Origin: Rhinopithecus roxellana
Taxonomy: Eukaryota > Chordata > Mammalia > Primates > Cercopithecidae
DNA: 64,000 nucleotides
Reading direction: 5' to 3'
Assembly (NCBI RefSeq): GCF_007565055.1
Contig: NC_044553.1
Location: 39,571,916-39,635,915 of the forward strand
The translations under genes were made by a program, and so were the position numbers. Under the pieces are notes generated by a model. It worked only from the letters and a program-made list of their open reading frames with translations. It was not told the origin of the DNA and ran no database searches. Shown here one piece after another: positions 46,265-58,389 of this stretch. Each line of letters starts with the position of its first letter. Position 1 is the stretch's first letter.

Positions 46265-47844
46265 AAAAATTGGTACTGGGAGTGAGGGATTGCCTCACAT
46301 ACAGATAAACTGAAAATGTAGAAGCAACTCTGGAACTAGGTAACAGCAGAGGTTGGAAGCATATGGAAGGCTCAGAAGAAAACAGGAAGAAGAAAGAAAG
46401 TTTGGAATTCTTAGAGACTGATTAAATGGTTGTGACCAAAATGCTGATAGCGATCCGGACAGTGAAGGCCAGGCTGACAAGGTCTCAGATGGAAATGTGG
46501 AACTTACTGAAACTGCAGCAAAGGTCACGTGTGTTATGCCTTGGCAAAGAACTTGGCTGCGTTGTGGCCACTGCCCTAGGGGACCTGTGGAACTGAACTT
46601 CAGTGATGATTTAAGGTATCTGGCAGAAGAAATTTCAAGGCCGAAAAGCATTCAAGATGTGGCCCAACTGCTTCGAACAGCCTACACTCAGGTACAGGAG
46701 CAAAGAAGTTACTTAAAGTTGGAATATATATTTAAGCAGGAAGCAGAGCATAAAAGTTTGGAAAATCTGCAGGCTGGCCATGTGGCAGAGATAGCTTTTT
46801 CAAGAGAGAAATCCTAATTTGCATAACTAAAAGAGAGACAAGTGCTAATAGCCAAGTCAATGGGGAAAAGGTCTTGAAGGCATTTTGGAGACCTTCCTAG
46901 TAGCCCCTCCTATCACAGGCCCAGAGGCCTAGGAGGACATTATGGTGTAGAGGGCCAGGCCTAGGGCCCCACTACCCTGCACAGCCTCAGAGTTCTGCTT
47001 CTTCCATCCTGGCTGCTCCATCTCCAGCTCCAGCTCCAGCCAAGGGTCAAAAAGGTTGGGGAACAGCTCGAGCTGCCACTTTGAAGAATGCAAGCCATAA
47101 GGCTTAGCAGATTCCATGTGGTGTTAAGCCTGTAGATGTACAGAATAAAAATTGAAGAATGTTTGGCAGCCTCTGCTTAGATTTCAGAGGATGTATGAGA
47201 AAGCCTGGGTGCCCAGGCAAAAGCCTGCTGCAGGGGCAAAGCCCTCATTCCTCTACTGGGGCAGTGCCGAGGGGAAATGTGGGGCTGGAGGCCCCACACA
47301 GAGGCATTGCCTAGTGGAGCTGTGAGAATGGGGCCACCATTCTTCAGATCCCAGAATCGTAAATCTACTCTGTACCTTCAGCCTAGAAAAGTCACAGGCA
47401 TTCAACTCCAACCCATAAGAATGGACCTAGGGGCTGAACCCTACAAAGCCACAGACAAAGAGCTGCCCGAGGCCTTGGGAGCCCACTCTTCCTATCAGTG
47501 TGCCCTGGATGGGACGTGTAGTCAAAGGAGATTATTTTGGATCTTTAAGATTTAATGACTGCCCTGCTAGGTTTCAAACTTGCCTGTAGCCCCTTTATTT
47601 TGGCCAATTTCTCCCTTTTGGAATGGGAGAAATATCTATACCCCCACAGTAGCTTGGCAACAGTCAACTTGTTTTGATTTTATGGGCTCAGAGGTGGAAG
47701 GAGAAAAGTCTCAGATGAGACTTTGGACTTGGACTTCTGAGTTAAGAGTAGAATGAGTCAAGGCTTTGGGGGACTGTTGGGAAGGTATGATTGTATTTTG
47801 CAATGTGAGAAGGACATGAGACTTGGAAGGGGTCAGGGGAGGAA
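46265..47844 (+). mobile_element. MaLR internal region, copy 1
   Basis: It starts aaaaattggtactgggagtg and ends ggggtcaggggaggaa, the typical THE1/MST internal borders. A broken gag-like frame of about 106 codons remains at 46497-46817. Many stops; no working gene. Confidence 0.85.
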
Positions 47845-48228
47845 TGATATGGTTTGGATATGTGTCCTCACCCAATCTCATGTTAAATTATAATCCCTAA
47901 TGCTGGGGGTAGGGCCTGGTGGAAGGTGTTTGGATCATGGGGGCAGCTCCCTCATGGCTTGGTGCTGTCTTCATGATAGTGAGTTCTCACAAGATTGCTA
48001 TCACTCACTCACATTCTTGCTCTCTCTCTTGCTTTCTGTCTCCCCCATCCTTGCCATGTGACGTGCCCACTCCCCTTATGCCTTCCACCATGAGTGGAAG
48101 CTTCCTGAGGCCTCCCCAGCCATGGTTTCTGTACATCCTGCAGAACCATGAGCCAATTAAACCTCTTTTCTTTACAAATTCCCAGTCCCAGGTATTTCTT
48201 TATAGCAATGCAAGAATAAACTAATACA
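47845..48228 (+). mobile_element. MaLR LTR, copy 2 (middle, shared)
   Basis: It begins tgatatggtttggatatgtg and ends aataaactaataca. It is clearly related to the LTRs on either side and serves as 3' LTR of one unit and 5' LTR of the next. Confidence 0.85.
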
Positions 48229-49304
48229 GAAAACTGGCACTGAGGTGCGGGGCATTGCCATAAAGATACCTGAAAATGTGGAAGTAGCTTTGGACCTGTG
48301 TAATGGGCAGAGGTTGAAACAGTTTGGAGGGCTCAGAAGAAGACAGGAAGATGACGGAAAGTTTGGAACTTCCTAGAGACCTATTGAATGTTATGACCAA
48401 AATGCTGATAGTGATATGGACAGTGAAGGCGAGGCTGAGGGGGTCTCAGATGGAAATGAGGAACTTATTGGGAACTGGGGTAAAGGTCACTCATGCTATG
48501 CTTTAGGAAAGAGACTGATGGCATTGTGCCCTTGCTCTAGGGATCTGTGGACCTTTGAACTTGAGAGAGATGACTTAGAATATCTGGTGGAAGAAATTTC
48601 TAAGCAGCAAAGTGTTCAAGAGAATCAATCTGGCTAGATTAAGATGTATGGAAAAGCCTGGAAGTCCACACAGAAGGCTGCTGCAGAGGCAGAGCCCTCA
48701 TGGAGAACCTCTAGCAGGGCAATGTGGGAGGGAAATGTGGGGCTGGGCACTGCCTAGTGGAGCTGTGAGAAGAGGGCTATTGTCCTCCAGACCCCAGAAT
48801 GGTAAAGTCAGTGACAGCTTATACCATGTGCCTGGAAAAGCCAAAGGCACTCAATCCCAGCCCCTGAGAGCAGCCACTGGGGGCACAGCCCTGCAAAGCC
48901 ACAGGGGTGGAGCTGCCCAAGACCTTGTGGGCCCACTCCTTTCATCAGTGTGCCTTGGATGTGAGACACAGAGCCAAAGGAGATTCTTTTGGAGCTTTAA
49001 GATTTAATGACTGCCCTGCTGGGTTTTGTACTTGCATGGGGTTTTTAGGCCTTTCTTTTGGCTGATTTCTCCCATTTGGAAAGGGAGTATTTACCCAATG
49101 CCTGTACCTCCATTATATCTTGGAAGTAACTAACTTGTTTTTTGATTTTACAGGCTCATAGGCAAAAGGGACTAGGCTTGTCTCAAATGAGATTTTGGAT
49201 TTTTGAGTTAATGCTGGAATAAGTTAAGACTTTGGACTATTGGGAATGTATGATTGTATTTTGCAATGTGAGGACATAAGTTTTGGGGAGGGGCCAGTGG
49301 CAGA
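48229..49304 (+). mobile_element. MaLR internal region, copy 2, with internal deletion
   Basis: The same start (gaaaactggcactgaggtg) and end (ggccagtggcagaa) as copy 1, but about 500 bases shorter. Sequence jumps at about 48640 from the block matching 46650 to the block matching 47186. Confidence 0.85.
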
Positions 49305-50014
49305 ATGATACAGTTTGAGTCTGTGTCCCAACCCAAATCTCATGTCAAATTGTGATCCCCAATGTTGAAGATGGGTCCTGGTGGGAGGTGGCTGGATCAT
49401 GGGGGAGGATTTCCCCTTTAGTACTGTTCTTGTGATAGTGAATCATAGAAAGATCAGGTTGTTTAAAAGTGTGTAGCAGCACCTCCCACCCTCTCTTGTT
49501 CGCATGCTCCAGCCAGATGTGCCTGCTTCCCTTCACCTTCTGCCATGATTATAAATTTCCTGAGGCTTCCCCAGCCATACATCCTATATAGCCTGTGGAA
49601 CTTGGGAGCCAATCAAACCTCTTTTCTTTATTAAGTACCCAGTCTCAGTCTCAGGTATTTCTTTTTTTTTCTTTTCTTTTTTTTTTTTTTTGAGACAGAG
49701 TCTTACTCTGTTGCCCAGGCTGGAGTGCAATGGCACGATCTGGGCTCACTGCAACCTCCGCCTCCTGGGTTCAAGCAAGTCTCCTGTCTCAGCTTCCCGT
49801 ATAGCTGGAATTGCAGGCATGCGCCACCACGCCCGGCTAATTTTTCAATTTTTAGTAGAGATGGGGTTTCACCATGTTGGCCAGGCTGGTCTCGAACTCC
49901 TGACTTCAAGTGATCCACCCACCTCGGCCTCCCAAAGTGCTGGGATTACAGGCGTAAGCCACCATGCCCAACCTCAGGTATTTCTTTATAGCAGTATGGG
50001 AATGGACTAATACA
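49305..50014 (+). mobile_element. MaLR LTR, copy 3, split by an Alu
   Basis: It begins tgatacagtttgagtctgtg and ends aatggactaataca. An antisense Alu (49669-49972) interrupts it near the end, flanked by the duplicated ctcaggtatttctt. Confidence 0.85.
49669..49972 (-). mobile_element. Alu inside the third MaLR LTR
   Basis: T/C-rich run then gagacagagtcttactctgt to agccaccatgcccaacc. Target repeat ctcaggtatttctt. Confidence 0.95.
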
Positions 50015-50024
50015 GAATGTTACA

Positions 50025-50395
50025 CATCTTTCATGATCTGGCTCTGTCAACTTCTCCAGTGTCATCTCTCACCTCTCCTGGCCTTGCATTCAACCCTCTA
50101 AACTGCAAACACCAGCTGATTCCTCCGTATCTATCTCTACTCAAATTGCCCAGGAAGCCCTTTCCCCCATCCTCATCATGCATATAATGCCTATGTATCC
50201 TTTAAGGGCCCACCTTTCAGCAGCGTTTCACCACTGACCCTGGCAGCCTACCTGGAACATTCTGGCCTGGCATGGTTCCTCCCTGCCTCTCTAATCATTC
50301 TTTTCCCATTCCCTGTGCCAGCTCTACCTTCTCTATCCTATCTGTAACCATTAGAATTGCCCAGATCTCTAAGCTAAGTCTCTTCTCTCTTTTAA
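50025..50395 (+). mobile_element. L2 3' region
   Basis: tttcatgatctggctctgtc, cctggccttgcattcaaccc and gcagcgtttcaccactgacc follow the L2 3' order. Confidence 0.7.
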
Positions 50396-50417
50396 TGTGG
50401 TGTTAAGAATTTGACTT

Positions 50418-50722
50418 GCTAGGCACAGTAACTCATGCCTGTAATCCCAGCACTTTGGGAAGCCAATGGAGGCGGACTGCTTGAGTCCAGGAGTTCAAGA
50501 CCAGCCTGGGCAACATAGTGAGACCTCACCTCTACAAAAAATGAACAGAATTAGCCAGGTGTGACAGCACGTGCCTATAGTCCCAGCTACTTAGAAGGCT
50601 GAGGTTGTGAGGATTGCTTGAGCCCAGGAGGTCAAGGCTGCAGTGAGCCAAGATCTTGCCACTTTACTCTAGCCTGAGTGACAGGGCTAGATCCTGTCTC
50701 CAAAAAAAAAAAAAAAAAAAAA
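50418..50722 (+). mobile_element. Alu, old
   Basis: gctaggcacagtaactcatg to a 21-base A run; AluJ-like arms. Confidence 0.93.
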
Positions 50723-50743
50723 TTGAATTCAGGCTCAGGCTTT

Positions 50744-50862
50744 AGAGCAGGGCATGGTGGTGCACACACCTGTAAACCCTGGTACTTGAGAGGCTGAGGT
50801 GGGAGGATCACTTGAGCTCAGGAGTTTGAGACCAGCCTTGGCAACATAACAACATCCATCTC
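50744..50862 (+). mobile_element. Alu monomer with (AAT)n tail
   Basis: agggcatggtggtgcacaca to acaacatccatctcaaaa, followed by an AAT repeat to about 50900. Confidence 0.85.
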
Positions 50863-50914
50863 AAAAATAATAATAATAATAGTAATAATAATAATAATAG
50901 TTCAGGCTTTAGGA

Positions 50915-51090
50915 GAAGGCTTGCTAGTTTTACTAGCCCTGTGGCTTTCCTATGCATTGTCTACAATGAGGGTAATAATACCTACCACATAGGGGTATCA
51001 TGAAGATTAAATCAGTTATACATGTGAAGTACTCAGAACAGTGCTTAGTATGTAGAACGCAGTTGATAAGTGTGAGCTATTCTCATTAAT
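50915..51090 (+). mobile_element. MIR fragment
   Basis: gagggtaataatacctacca, tcatgaagattaaatcagtt, cagtgcttagtatgtagaac. Confidence 0.75.
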
Positions 51091-51118
51091 CATATTCTTT
51101 AAAAAAAAAAAATAGAGA

Positions 51119-51417
51119 TGGGGCTGGGGGCAGTGAATCACATCTGTAACCCCAGCACTTTGGGAGGCTGATGTGGGCAAATCACTTGAGGTCAGGAGTT
51201 CAAGACCAGCCTGGCCAACACGGTGAAACCCCGTCTCTACCAAAAAAATACAAAAATTAGTTGGGCATGGTGGTGCACGCCTGTGGTCCCAGCTACTTGG
51301 GAGGCTGAGGTGGGAGAATCACTTGAACTCAAGAGATAGAGGTTGCATGAGCCAAGATTGTGCCACTGTACTCCAGCCTGGATGACAGAGTGAGAACTCG
51401 TCTCAAAAAAAAAAAAA
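51119..51417 (+). mobile_element. Alu inserted in an older antisense Alu monomer
   Basis: tggggctgggggcagtgaat to a poly-A tail. Antisense monomer pieces lie on both sides (to 51118, from 51418). Confidence 0.92.
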
Positions 51418-51535
51418 TTTAGAGACAAAGTCTTGCTGTCACCCAGGCTGGTCGTGAACTCCTTGGCTCAAGTGATTCTCCCATCTCCGCCTCCCAGAGT
51501 GCTGGGATTATAGACGTAAGTCACCACACCTAGCC
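51418..51535 (-). mobile_element. Alu monomer, antisense
   Basis: tagagacaaagtcttgctgt to taagtcaccacacctagcc. Confidence 0.85.
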
Positions 51536-51597
51536 TATGTTAATATTATTCTTATGATTAGACTGTACTATTGGGGTGGGTTTTTTGTTTGTTTGTT

Positions 51598-51686
51598 TCT
51601 TTTTTTGATACAGGGTCTCACTCTGTCGCCCAGCCTGGATTGCAGTGGTGTGATCATTGCTCACTGCAACCTTCACCTCCTGGGTC
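51598..51686 (-). mobile_element. Alu fragment
   Basis: gatacagggtctcactctgt to aaccttcacctcctgggtc. Confidence 0.88.
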
Positions 51687-51689
51687 TTA

Positions 51690-52760
51690 TTATTTTTATA
51701 TTTACACATTGTATCCCTCCCACTCTCATGACTTTAAATGCCAATTTTTCCCAAATTTCTATCTCTACCTAGACTTTTCTACTGAACTCCAGACCCCTAG
51801 ATCCACATAACTTCCTAAAATCTCTATTTAGATGTCTTATAGACATCTTAAATTCAACAAGTCCAAAACAGAACTCTTCTGCTACCTCTTTTTAAATATG
51901 TCCTTCCTGCAGCATCCCCATCTCAGACAGGCACTTCTACCCAGATAATTAGTTGCTCTTGGGGAGAAAACTGATCCTTAGGACTGCCCTCTCCTTCACT
52001 CCTATATCAAATCCATCACTAAATCCTACCTGCAATATTATAACTAAATTTTGTCCCTCTCTCTCCATCTCTATAGCCACCACCCAAATCCTAGCCAATA
52101 TTCACTGTAATGCTAGAAATAGCTCTCTATCAAGCTTTCCTCCCCCAATTCTCTATTCAGCAGCCAGAGTGATGTTTTTGAAATGGAAAAACAGGAAGAA
52201 AAATGGAAAAATGTCTCATCCTTGCTTAAAACCCTTTAACAACTTGGGCTAAAACATTCACATAACCCCCTTGAGCCCTGTATTATTTGGCACTTGCCCT
52301 GAACCAATCCCATCTCATGGCATTCCCTATGACCTCACTACTTAGCCCCTCTCTTCACCCCACCAAGGGCCATCTGCACCACCCATCCTTTAACTGCTTA
52401 AACAATCCATGCTAGATCAAGCCTCGAGATTTTCTCTCTTGCTTTTTCTTGGCCTGGAATGCCTAGTTCACTTGTTTCCTGACTGACTCCTCCTTATCCT
52501 TCACATCTTATGCTTTAATATCCATTACTTGGAAAGACCTTCCCTGATGTGTCTATCCAAATTAAGCTCCACTGTTACGTTTTCTCAGATAACCCTGTAC
52601 TTTCTCTTCACGATGAAAACCATGAAGATAATCTTGGAAGGTGTCTGTTTTACTCAAACTGATGCCCACAGCCCAACATAGTGTCTGATCTATAACAGAT
52701 ACCCAGTAATTACTGGATAAACGTATGTCATATTTCATTAAATCTAAGACACTATCAATA
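51690..52760 (+). mobile_element. L2, long 3' fragment
   Basis: aacaagtccaaaacagaact, gacaggcacttctacccaga, cagcagccagagtgatgttt, cttggcctggaatgcctagt and gaaagaccttccctgatgtg run through the L2 3' kilobase. Confidence 0.8.
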
Positions 52761-53431
52761 AGATGCATTCCTACTATTTTAAAAAAGTGTCAGAATTGAG
52801 TAAATACAGGCAGATTCTTCCCCAAAATGGTGGCACAGATGCAAGCTGGCTTTACCACCCCCTCCCCCCACTGAAAACCAAAACCAAAAATATAATGCCA
52901 GGATAATCACCAGCAATATCCCAGAATTAAAATGAGAATGAGACAGTTCCCAGGGCCACAGAGAAGTATAAAAAAAACTGTGAGCAGATGGTAAGATAAT
53001 CAGACTCCTGTATCAATGACGCAGCTCCACCAAATCTGTCTGGCACCAAGTGCAAGGAAAATTTCCCCCGACTGAGTTTCTACACTGGAAACAGTGAGAT
53101 CAAGGTGCAACTTCCCGGCCATCTTGGGTTACCTGACAGAAGACCTATCTTTGCCTCAACCCACAGGAAGCATCATGAGTGCCTGAAGGGTGAAATACCC
53201 CTGAGGACAGCCAGAAACAAAGAGAGGATATAGGATCATCATCCCGGGCCCTGGAAACTCTGCTCTTAAACTCAGAGGAGACTCCAAATCAGAGTTCAGC
53301 AGTACCATACTGTAGGAGGTATATTCCACAATTCCCCTGGGCACAAATCCCTAGCCAGCCTTTCCACACTGACAGGATATTCCCTTTGGGACCACCCCCA
53401 TTCAGGATGGGCAGCACTCAGATCATTTACT

Positions 53432-53577
53432 AGAGCCAGGCGTAGTGATGCACACCTGTAATCCCAGCTACTCAGGAGGCTGAGGCAGGAGAATCACTTG
53501 TGCCCAGGAGGTGGAGGGTGCAGTGAGCCAAGATTGTGCCACTATACTCCAGCCTGAGCAACAAAGTGAGACTCCAT

Positions 53578-53578
<1 letters not shown>
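53432..53578 (+). mobile_element. Alu right arm (FRAM-like) with (CA)n tail
   Basis: agccaggcgtagtgatgcac to acaaagtgagactccataaa, followed by the CA repeat. Confidence 0.88.

Positions 53579-53579
<1 letters not shown>

Positions 53580-53615
<36 letters not shown>
53580..53615 (+). repeat. (CA)n microsatellite
   Basis: About 17 uninterrupted AC units after an Alu arm. Confidence 0.97.
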
Positions 53616-53616
<1 letters not shown>

Positions 53617-54672
53617 CCACAGGAGAAACAAAAAAGAATAAAAAGGAATGAAGCTCTACAAAGGAGATATTGAAAATTACCCTAAAAGATTAAACCTAAG
53701 AATTATTGGTGTTCAAGAGGGAGTTGAATGAGGGAAAGAAAGCTTATTCAAAGAGATATTAATAATAAGAGAAAACTTTCCAAAACTTGAGAAACGTATA
53801 AATATCCAGGTATAGGAAGGTCATAGAATACCACATAGATTTGACCCAAATGAGGCTACCCCAAGACATAAAATAATCAAACTCTCAAAGCTTAAAGACA
53901 AAGAAAGCATCCTACAAGTAGCAAGGAAAAAGAAGCAAATAATATATAAAGGAGTTCCAATTCATTTTGCAACAGACTTCTCAAGCAAAAGTATATGGGC
54001 CAGAAGGGAGTGAAAGGACATTTTCAAAGTGCTGAAAGACAAAAAAACCCTGCCATCTTAGAATACCATATTCAACAAAACTATCCTTCAAACATGAAGG
54101 AGAGATAAAGTCCTTCCCACAAAACAAAAACTGAGAGAATTCACCACCACCAAACCTGTCTTATAAGAAATAACTAAAGGGAGTTCTTCAATCTGGAAGA
54201 AGAAGAAAAAAGCAAAACACTAATGTGAAAAAACAAAACACGTGAAGGTGTAAAACTCACAGGTAAAAATAGGTACACAAAAAAACCTCAGAATAATTGA
54301 AACTGCAATGGTGATGTGCTTTCAACTCATAACTAATATAATGTCTAGAAGATAAATCAAAAAGAAATAGCAGCAGGAACCTGTTAAAAGATAACCAATA
54401 TTAAATATGTAAATTGAGACAATAAAAAGTAAAAAGGTGGGGGGAAAGGAATTAAATTATAGAGGCTTTTCTAAAAAAAAAATTATTTCTGCATTTCTGT
54501 CTTGTCCTTGTGATCTAAGATAAACAGTCATCTCCTTGACATAACTTATTATGTCTATAAGATATTTTCTATAAGTCTCATGGTAACTACAAAGTAAAAA
54601 CTTATAAAAGATACAGTAAAAATAAAATGCAAACAAGTTAAAACATACTACTAGAGAAAATACTTAACCAAA

Positions 54673-54927
54673 AGGCCGAGGCCGGCAGATCACGAGGTCA
54701 GGAGATCGAGGCCATCATGCCTAATACAGTGAAATCCCGTCTCTACTAAAAAAATACAAAAAAATTAGCCGGGCGTGGTGGCAGGCTCCTGTAGTCCCAG
54801 CTACTTGGGAAGCTGAGGCAGAAGAATGGCGTGAACCCGGGAGGCGGAGCTTGCAGTGAGCCGAGATTGCGCCACTGCACTCCAGCCTGGGCGGCAGAGC
54901 GAGACTCCATCTCAAAAAAAAAAAAAA
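54673..54927 (+). mobile_element. AluY, 5' truncated
   Basis: It starts at aaaggccgaggccggcagat and ends in a poly-A tail; AluY-type bases. Confidence 0.93.
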
Positions 54928-55216
54928 GTTGGATCAAAACCCACAATTTCTACTTTGTGGCATTAATATTTTTAAATATGTGCTACAGGTTAGGCTAATA
55001 ATACAAGGCTGCAATGTTCGTCTGATATCCTGAAAGCACAACTGTATGAATACTGAGTACCAAAAAGGCAGATCACTGAGAGAAATCCTGAAGGAAGAGG
55101 AGAACACAGAAGTGGTGTTAGACCCAAGCCAGCTGCTGGCCATGCTTGCACCTTGATCATGATGAGACAATTACTAGAGAACAAAGCAGCAGAAATAATT
55201 AGATATTAAGGTTACT

Positions 55217-55518
55217 GGCCAGGCGCAGTGGCTCACGCCTATAATCCCAGCGCTTCTGGAGGCTGAGGCGAGCAGATTGCCTGAGGTCAGGAGTTCCAGA
55301 CCAGCCTCGACAACATGGTGAAACCCCATCTCTACTAAAAATACAAAAATTAGCTGGGCATGGTGGCACACACCTATAGTCCCAGCTACTCTGGAGGCTG
55401 AGGCAGGAAAATCGCTTGAACTCTGGAGGTGGAGGTTGCTGTGAGCCAAGATTGTACCACTGCACTCCATCGTAGGCGACACACCGAGAATCCGTCTCAA
55501 AAAAAAAAAAAAAAAAAA
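55217..55518 (+). mobile_element. Alu, full length
   Basis: ggccaggcgcagtggctcac to a poly-A tail. Confidence 0.95.
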
Positions 55519-56639
55519 GTTATGCAATTCTCATTCAGTAATTTCCAAACGTCTAGAGAGACCAAGAGACACTTTGCTTCCCTTAACTCTGACAGCCCTA
55601 AGATGTTAAGTGGTATGGTTGAATTGATAGAGAAAATCATCCAAATTGGGTAGCTGGGGGTTGTCAGTATGACTGAGAGAAACTGACAGGACAATGGGAA
55701 TCATAACAGAAAGACCAAAATTGATTGTCAGTCTACTTTAGGTTGTAAAAATCTCATGAACTAAAGGATATTTTTTCTTGAGTGAGAGGTACTCCAAATG
55801 TATATGCTAAGAGGGTATTTTGAGAGAGAAATGCAGCATAAGCAAACAAAGATTCTAAAAGAACTTGTGCCTCAGCCTTTTCCCCAGATGTCAAGTCAGC
55901 ATCCTGGCAGTGACTTGATCACACTTTCCAGATCAAGATGGATTTCTCTAGAAATAAGAATTTCATTCTGTCTGTAAAAACTAATAAAGGATATTATTTC
56001 CTTTACCCCTCTATAGTGGCTTTTCAGTTATATTAAAAAAAGTCATCCATGAGTTAAGTGTTTCTTTTCTTAAGACATATAAAACGAAAATGTTTAAATA
56101 TTATAAAACTTACAACTAAAATTGCTTTCATTTTTTATTATTATAAAATTTCAGTTTCCCTGTACTCATTTTTTCCTCATTTTCTTAGTTATTTAAACTT
56201 CTCTTACAGACATTTTCATCAGTATTTTAGTATGCTTTATACAGAAGAGGTTTTCTGTTTTGCTAACTTATTCTACAGACTTCCGAAAAGCTACTGGAAA
56301 CATTGTTAATCTGTATCTGAAATAATCAGCTACCAACAGTATCAAAAGCACTTCCTTTTATTTGACCTGTGAATTACTTCTCTGAAGCTTCAGAAGATGC
56401 CCAAGTTATTTTTGTAGCGAGGAAGTCAGCATTGCCCTCTTCAGGTGCCTCATAGTGCTAGAAGCTTCCACCACATAGAAAGTTCATTCTTGATGTTTCC
56501 AGATGGAAGAAGAGCCTAAATTATTTGAACAGTGCCTCACATCCTCTTACTCATTCTAGCTTATTTTTAATTTTTCTGAATCTCAATTCCCTTACTTACA
56601 AAAAAAAACCAAATTAGACTGTATATACAATTAAATTTG

Positions 56640-56830
56640 AGAACATGGGCTCTAGAGTCAGACCGATTCAGTAGCTCCAATACTTTCCAACTGTGTGATC
56701 TTGAACAATTACCCAACTTTCTTCCTCAGGATTCTCATCTATAAAACTGGTTATTAGTAATACCTACCTCAGAGAGTTGTGATGCAGATAAATTAGATAA
56801 GGCTTAAAACCACTACACAGCTTGTCAGCA
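56640..56830 (+). mobile_element. MIR
   Basis: catgggctctagagtcagac, ccaactgtgtgatcttgaac, aatacctacctcagagagtt. Confidence 0.85.
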
Positions 56831-56849
56831 GCCTGACCCCAGGCCAAAC

Positions 56850-57285
56850 CCTGATTCAGGTACCTCATCGTGCTTCATCTGAATTCCTTCACTACACTCT
56901 ACAATGTACTATGTGATCTGGCCCCTACCCACAGGTTTAACAGCAACTCACTGGGGTCTTCTCCCTTCCCCTGAGCTCTGGCTGTGCCAGCCTTCTGTTG
57001 TTCCTAGAACAGCCAAACTCTGCAAGTTCAATACCATTGCCATGCCCACTGCCTAGAACACCCTCCCCTCATTTCCCATCTCTTCTTAGGACTAATTCCT
57101 TCTCACTCCTCTGGTCTCAGTTTACGTATGTCCACCCTGACCACACTAAAGATTGTTTTGCTTACATGGGATTCTCTGTGTCCCTAACTAGCCAGAAAGC
57201 CAGTGAGGGCAGGGACAATTAACACCAAAACCTAGAACAATGTTTGGTAACTAGCAGGTACTCAATAAATATGTGTGAAATGAAA
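56850..57285 (+). mobile_element. L2 3' end
   Basis: tatgtgatctggcccctacc, gtccaccctgaccacactaa, gtgagggcagggacaattaa and ggtactcaataaatatgtgt. Confidence 0.8.
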
Positions 57286-57289
57286 GTGC

Positions 57290-57480
57290 TTAGCACAGTG
57301 TTTAGCTGGCTGAAAAAATAGGTTAGGAGCAGGATGTGAAAGACCTCATGTGCCATGGTAGGCAGTTTGGCCTTTATACTGCACTAGACAGGGATTCATC
57401 ACAGGCTTTTAAGCAGAGTAATGAATGACCAGATGTTTACAACACCCTGGTTCTAATCAGTGGTCTTTTAATCATAAGCA
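57290..57480 (-). mobile_element. L2 fragment, antisense
   Basis: ggatgtgaaagacctcatgt, ggcagtttggcctttatact and aagcagagtaatgaatgacc are reversed L2 text. Confidence 0.5.
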
Positions 57481-58177
57481 AAAGCAAATCTTGTACAACT
57501 CCTGCTTATGATCAGTCATTTTCCTAGTTATGTATATATGACTATCACTCACATTTTGCCTGTAGACAGGATTTATCTAATATACACATAATTGTTTCCA
57601 AAATATCATCCATATTAGGCAAATAGAGACTGTATTGGCCACACTGGGAGTCAGCTTTACCTATGGGCAGGGGCAAGGAGGGATGTTTCACTGGTATTTC
57701 CTCATTAGTGATGAGCACTAGAAGGGAGATTCTTGACCTGGAAACAGCAGCCTTGTTAGTAAGGTCAGGGCAAGATTATTAGGGAATTCTATAATGAGCT
57801 GGCTTTGAGAGAGCAAATGAGTAGGCCATCTTGCTGCCTGCCGACTGAGACACCTTAAACAAAAAAGCCCTGTTGGCCTGCATCTTTAAGTGGAAGTGTC
57901 AAACTCTGGGCTGCATAATGCTTTCTTATTAACTCCTCCCATGATCTCCTATCCCTAACCCTTTTATTAAGTGTCCTTTTAGCTTAATTTTAGCTGAGAA
58001 AAGCAGCTATGAAAGTTGATCTAGGTCTTATAATTTTGAAAGAATGGTTGGTACAAAATATTTTTCAGAAAAATAAAAAACTTCTGGGTGCCAAAATACA
58101 TTATAAACAAACCCAAAATACACGGTGACCAAAAATATATTTGTAAAAAAAAAATTCCCTTAATGTATAAAGAACTC

Positions 58178-58315
58178 TTGCCTGTAGTCCCAGCTACTTG
58201 TGAGGCTAAGGCAGGAGGATTGCTTGAGTTCAGGAGTTTGAAATTATAGTGCACTATGATCATGCCACTGCACTCCAGCCTGAGCAACAGAGCAAGACTC
58301 TGTCTCTAGAAAATA
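58178..58315 (+). mobile_element. Alu right arm (FRAM-like)
   Basis: ttgcctgtagtcccagctac to agcaagactctgtctctaga. Confidence 0.85.
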
Positions 58316-58389
58316 AATAGAATAAATTTTAAAAAACTTTTTAAAAGAACTCTTACAAATCATTAAGAAAGAGACATATCTTGGGTTTT

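Larger units (their letters stand above)
52795..54670 (+). mobile_element. L1/HAL1 5' UTR and ORF1-region remnant
   Basis: ccccaaaatggtggcacaga resembles an old L1 5' UTR start. Later gccagaagggagtgaaagga, attttcaaagtgctgaaaga and gaataccatattcaacaaaa are the ORF1-side blocks of L1M/HAL1. Parts of the same series recur at 60760-60880. No long frame remains. Confidence 0.65.

Noticed and set aside
46497..46817. 106-codon plus-strand frame
   Set aside because: A relic inside MaLR internal DNA; the related copy at 48416-48637 is broken elsewhere.
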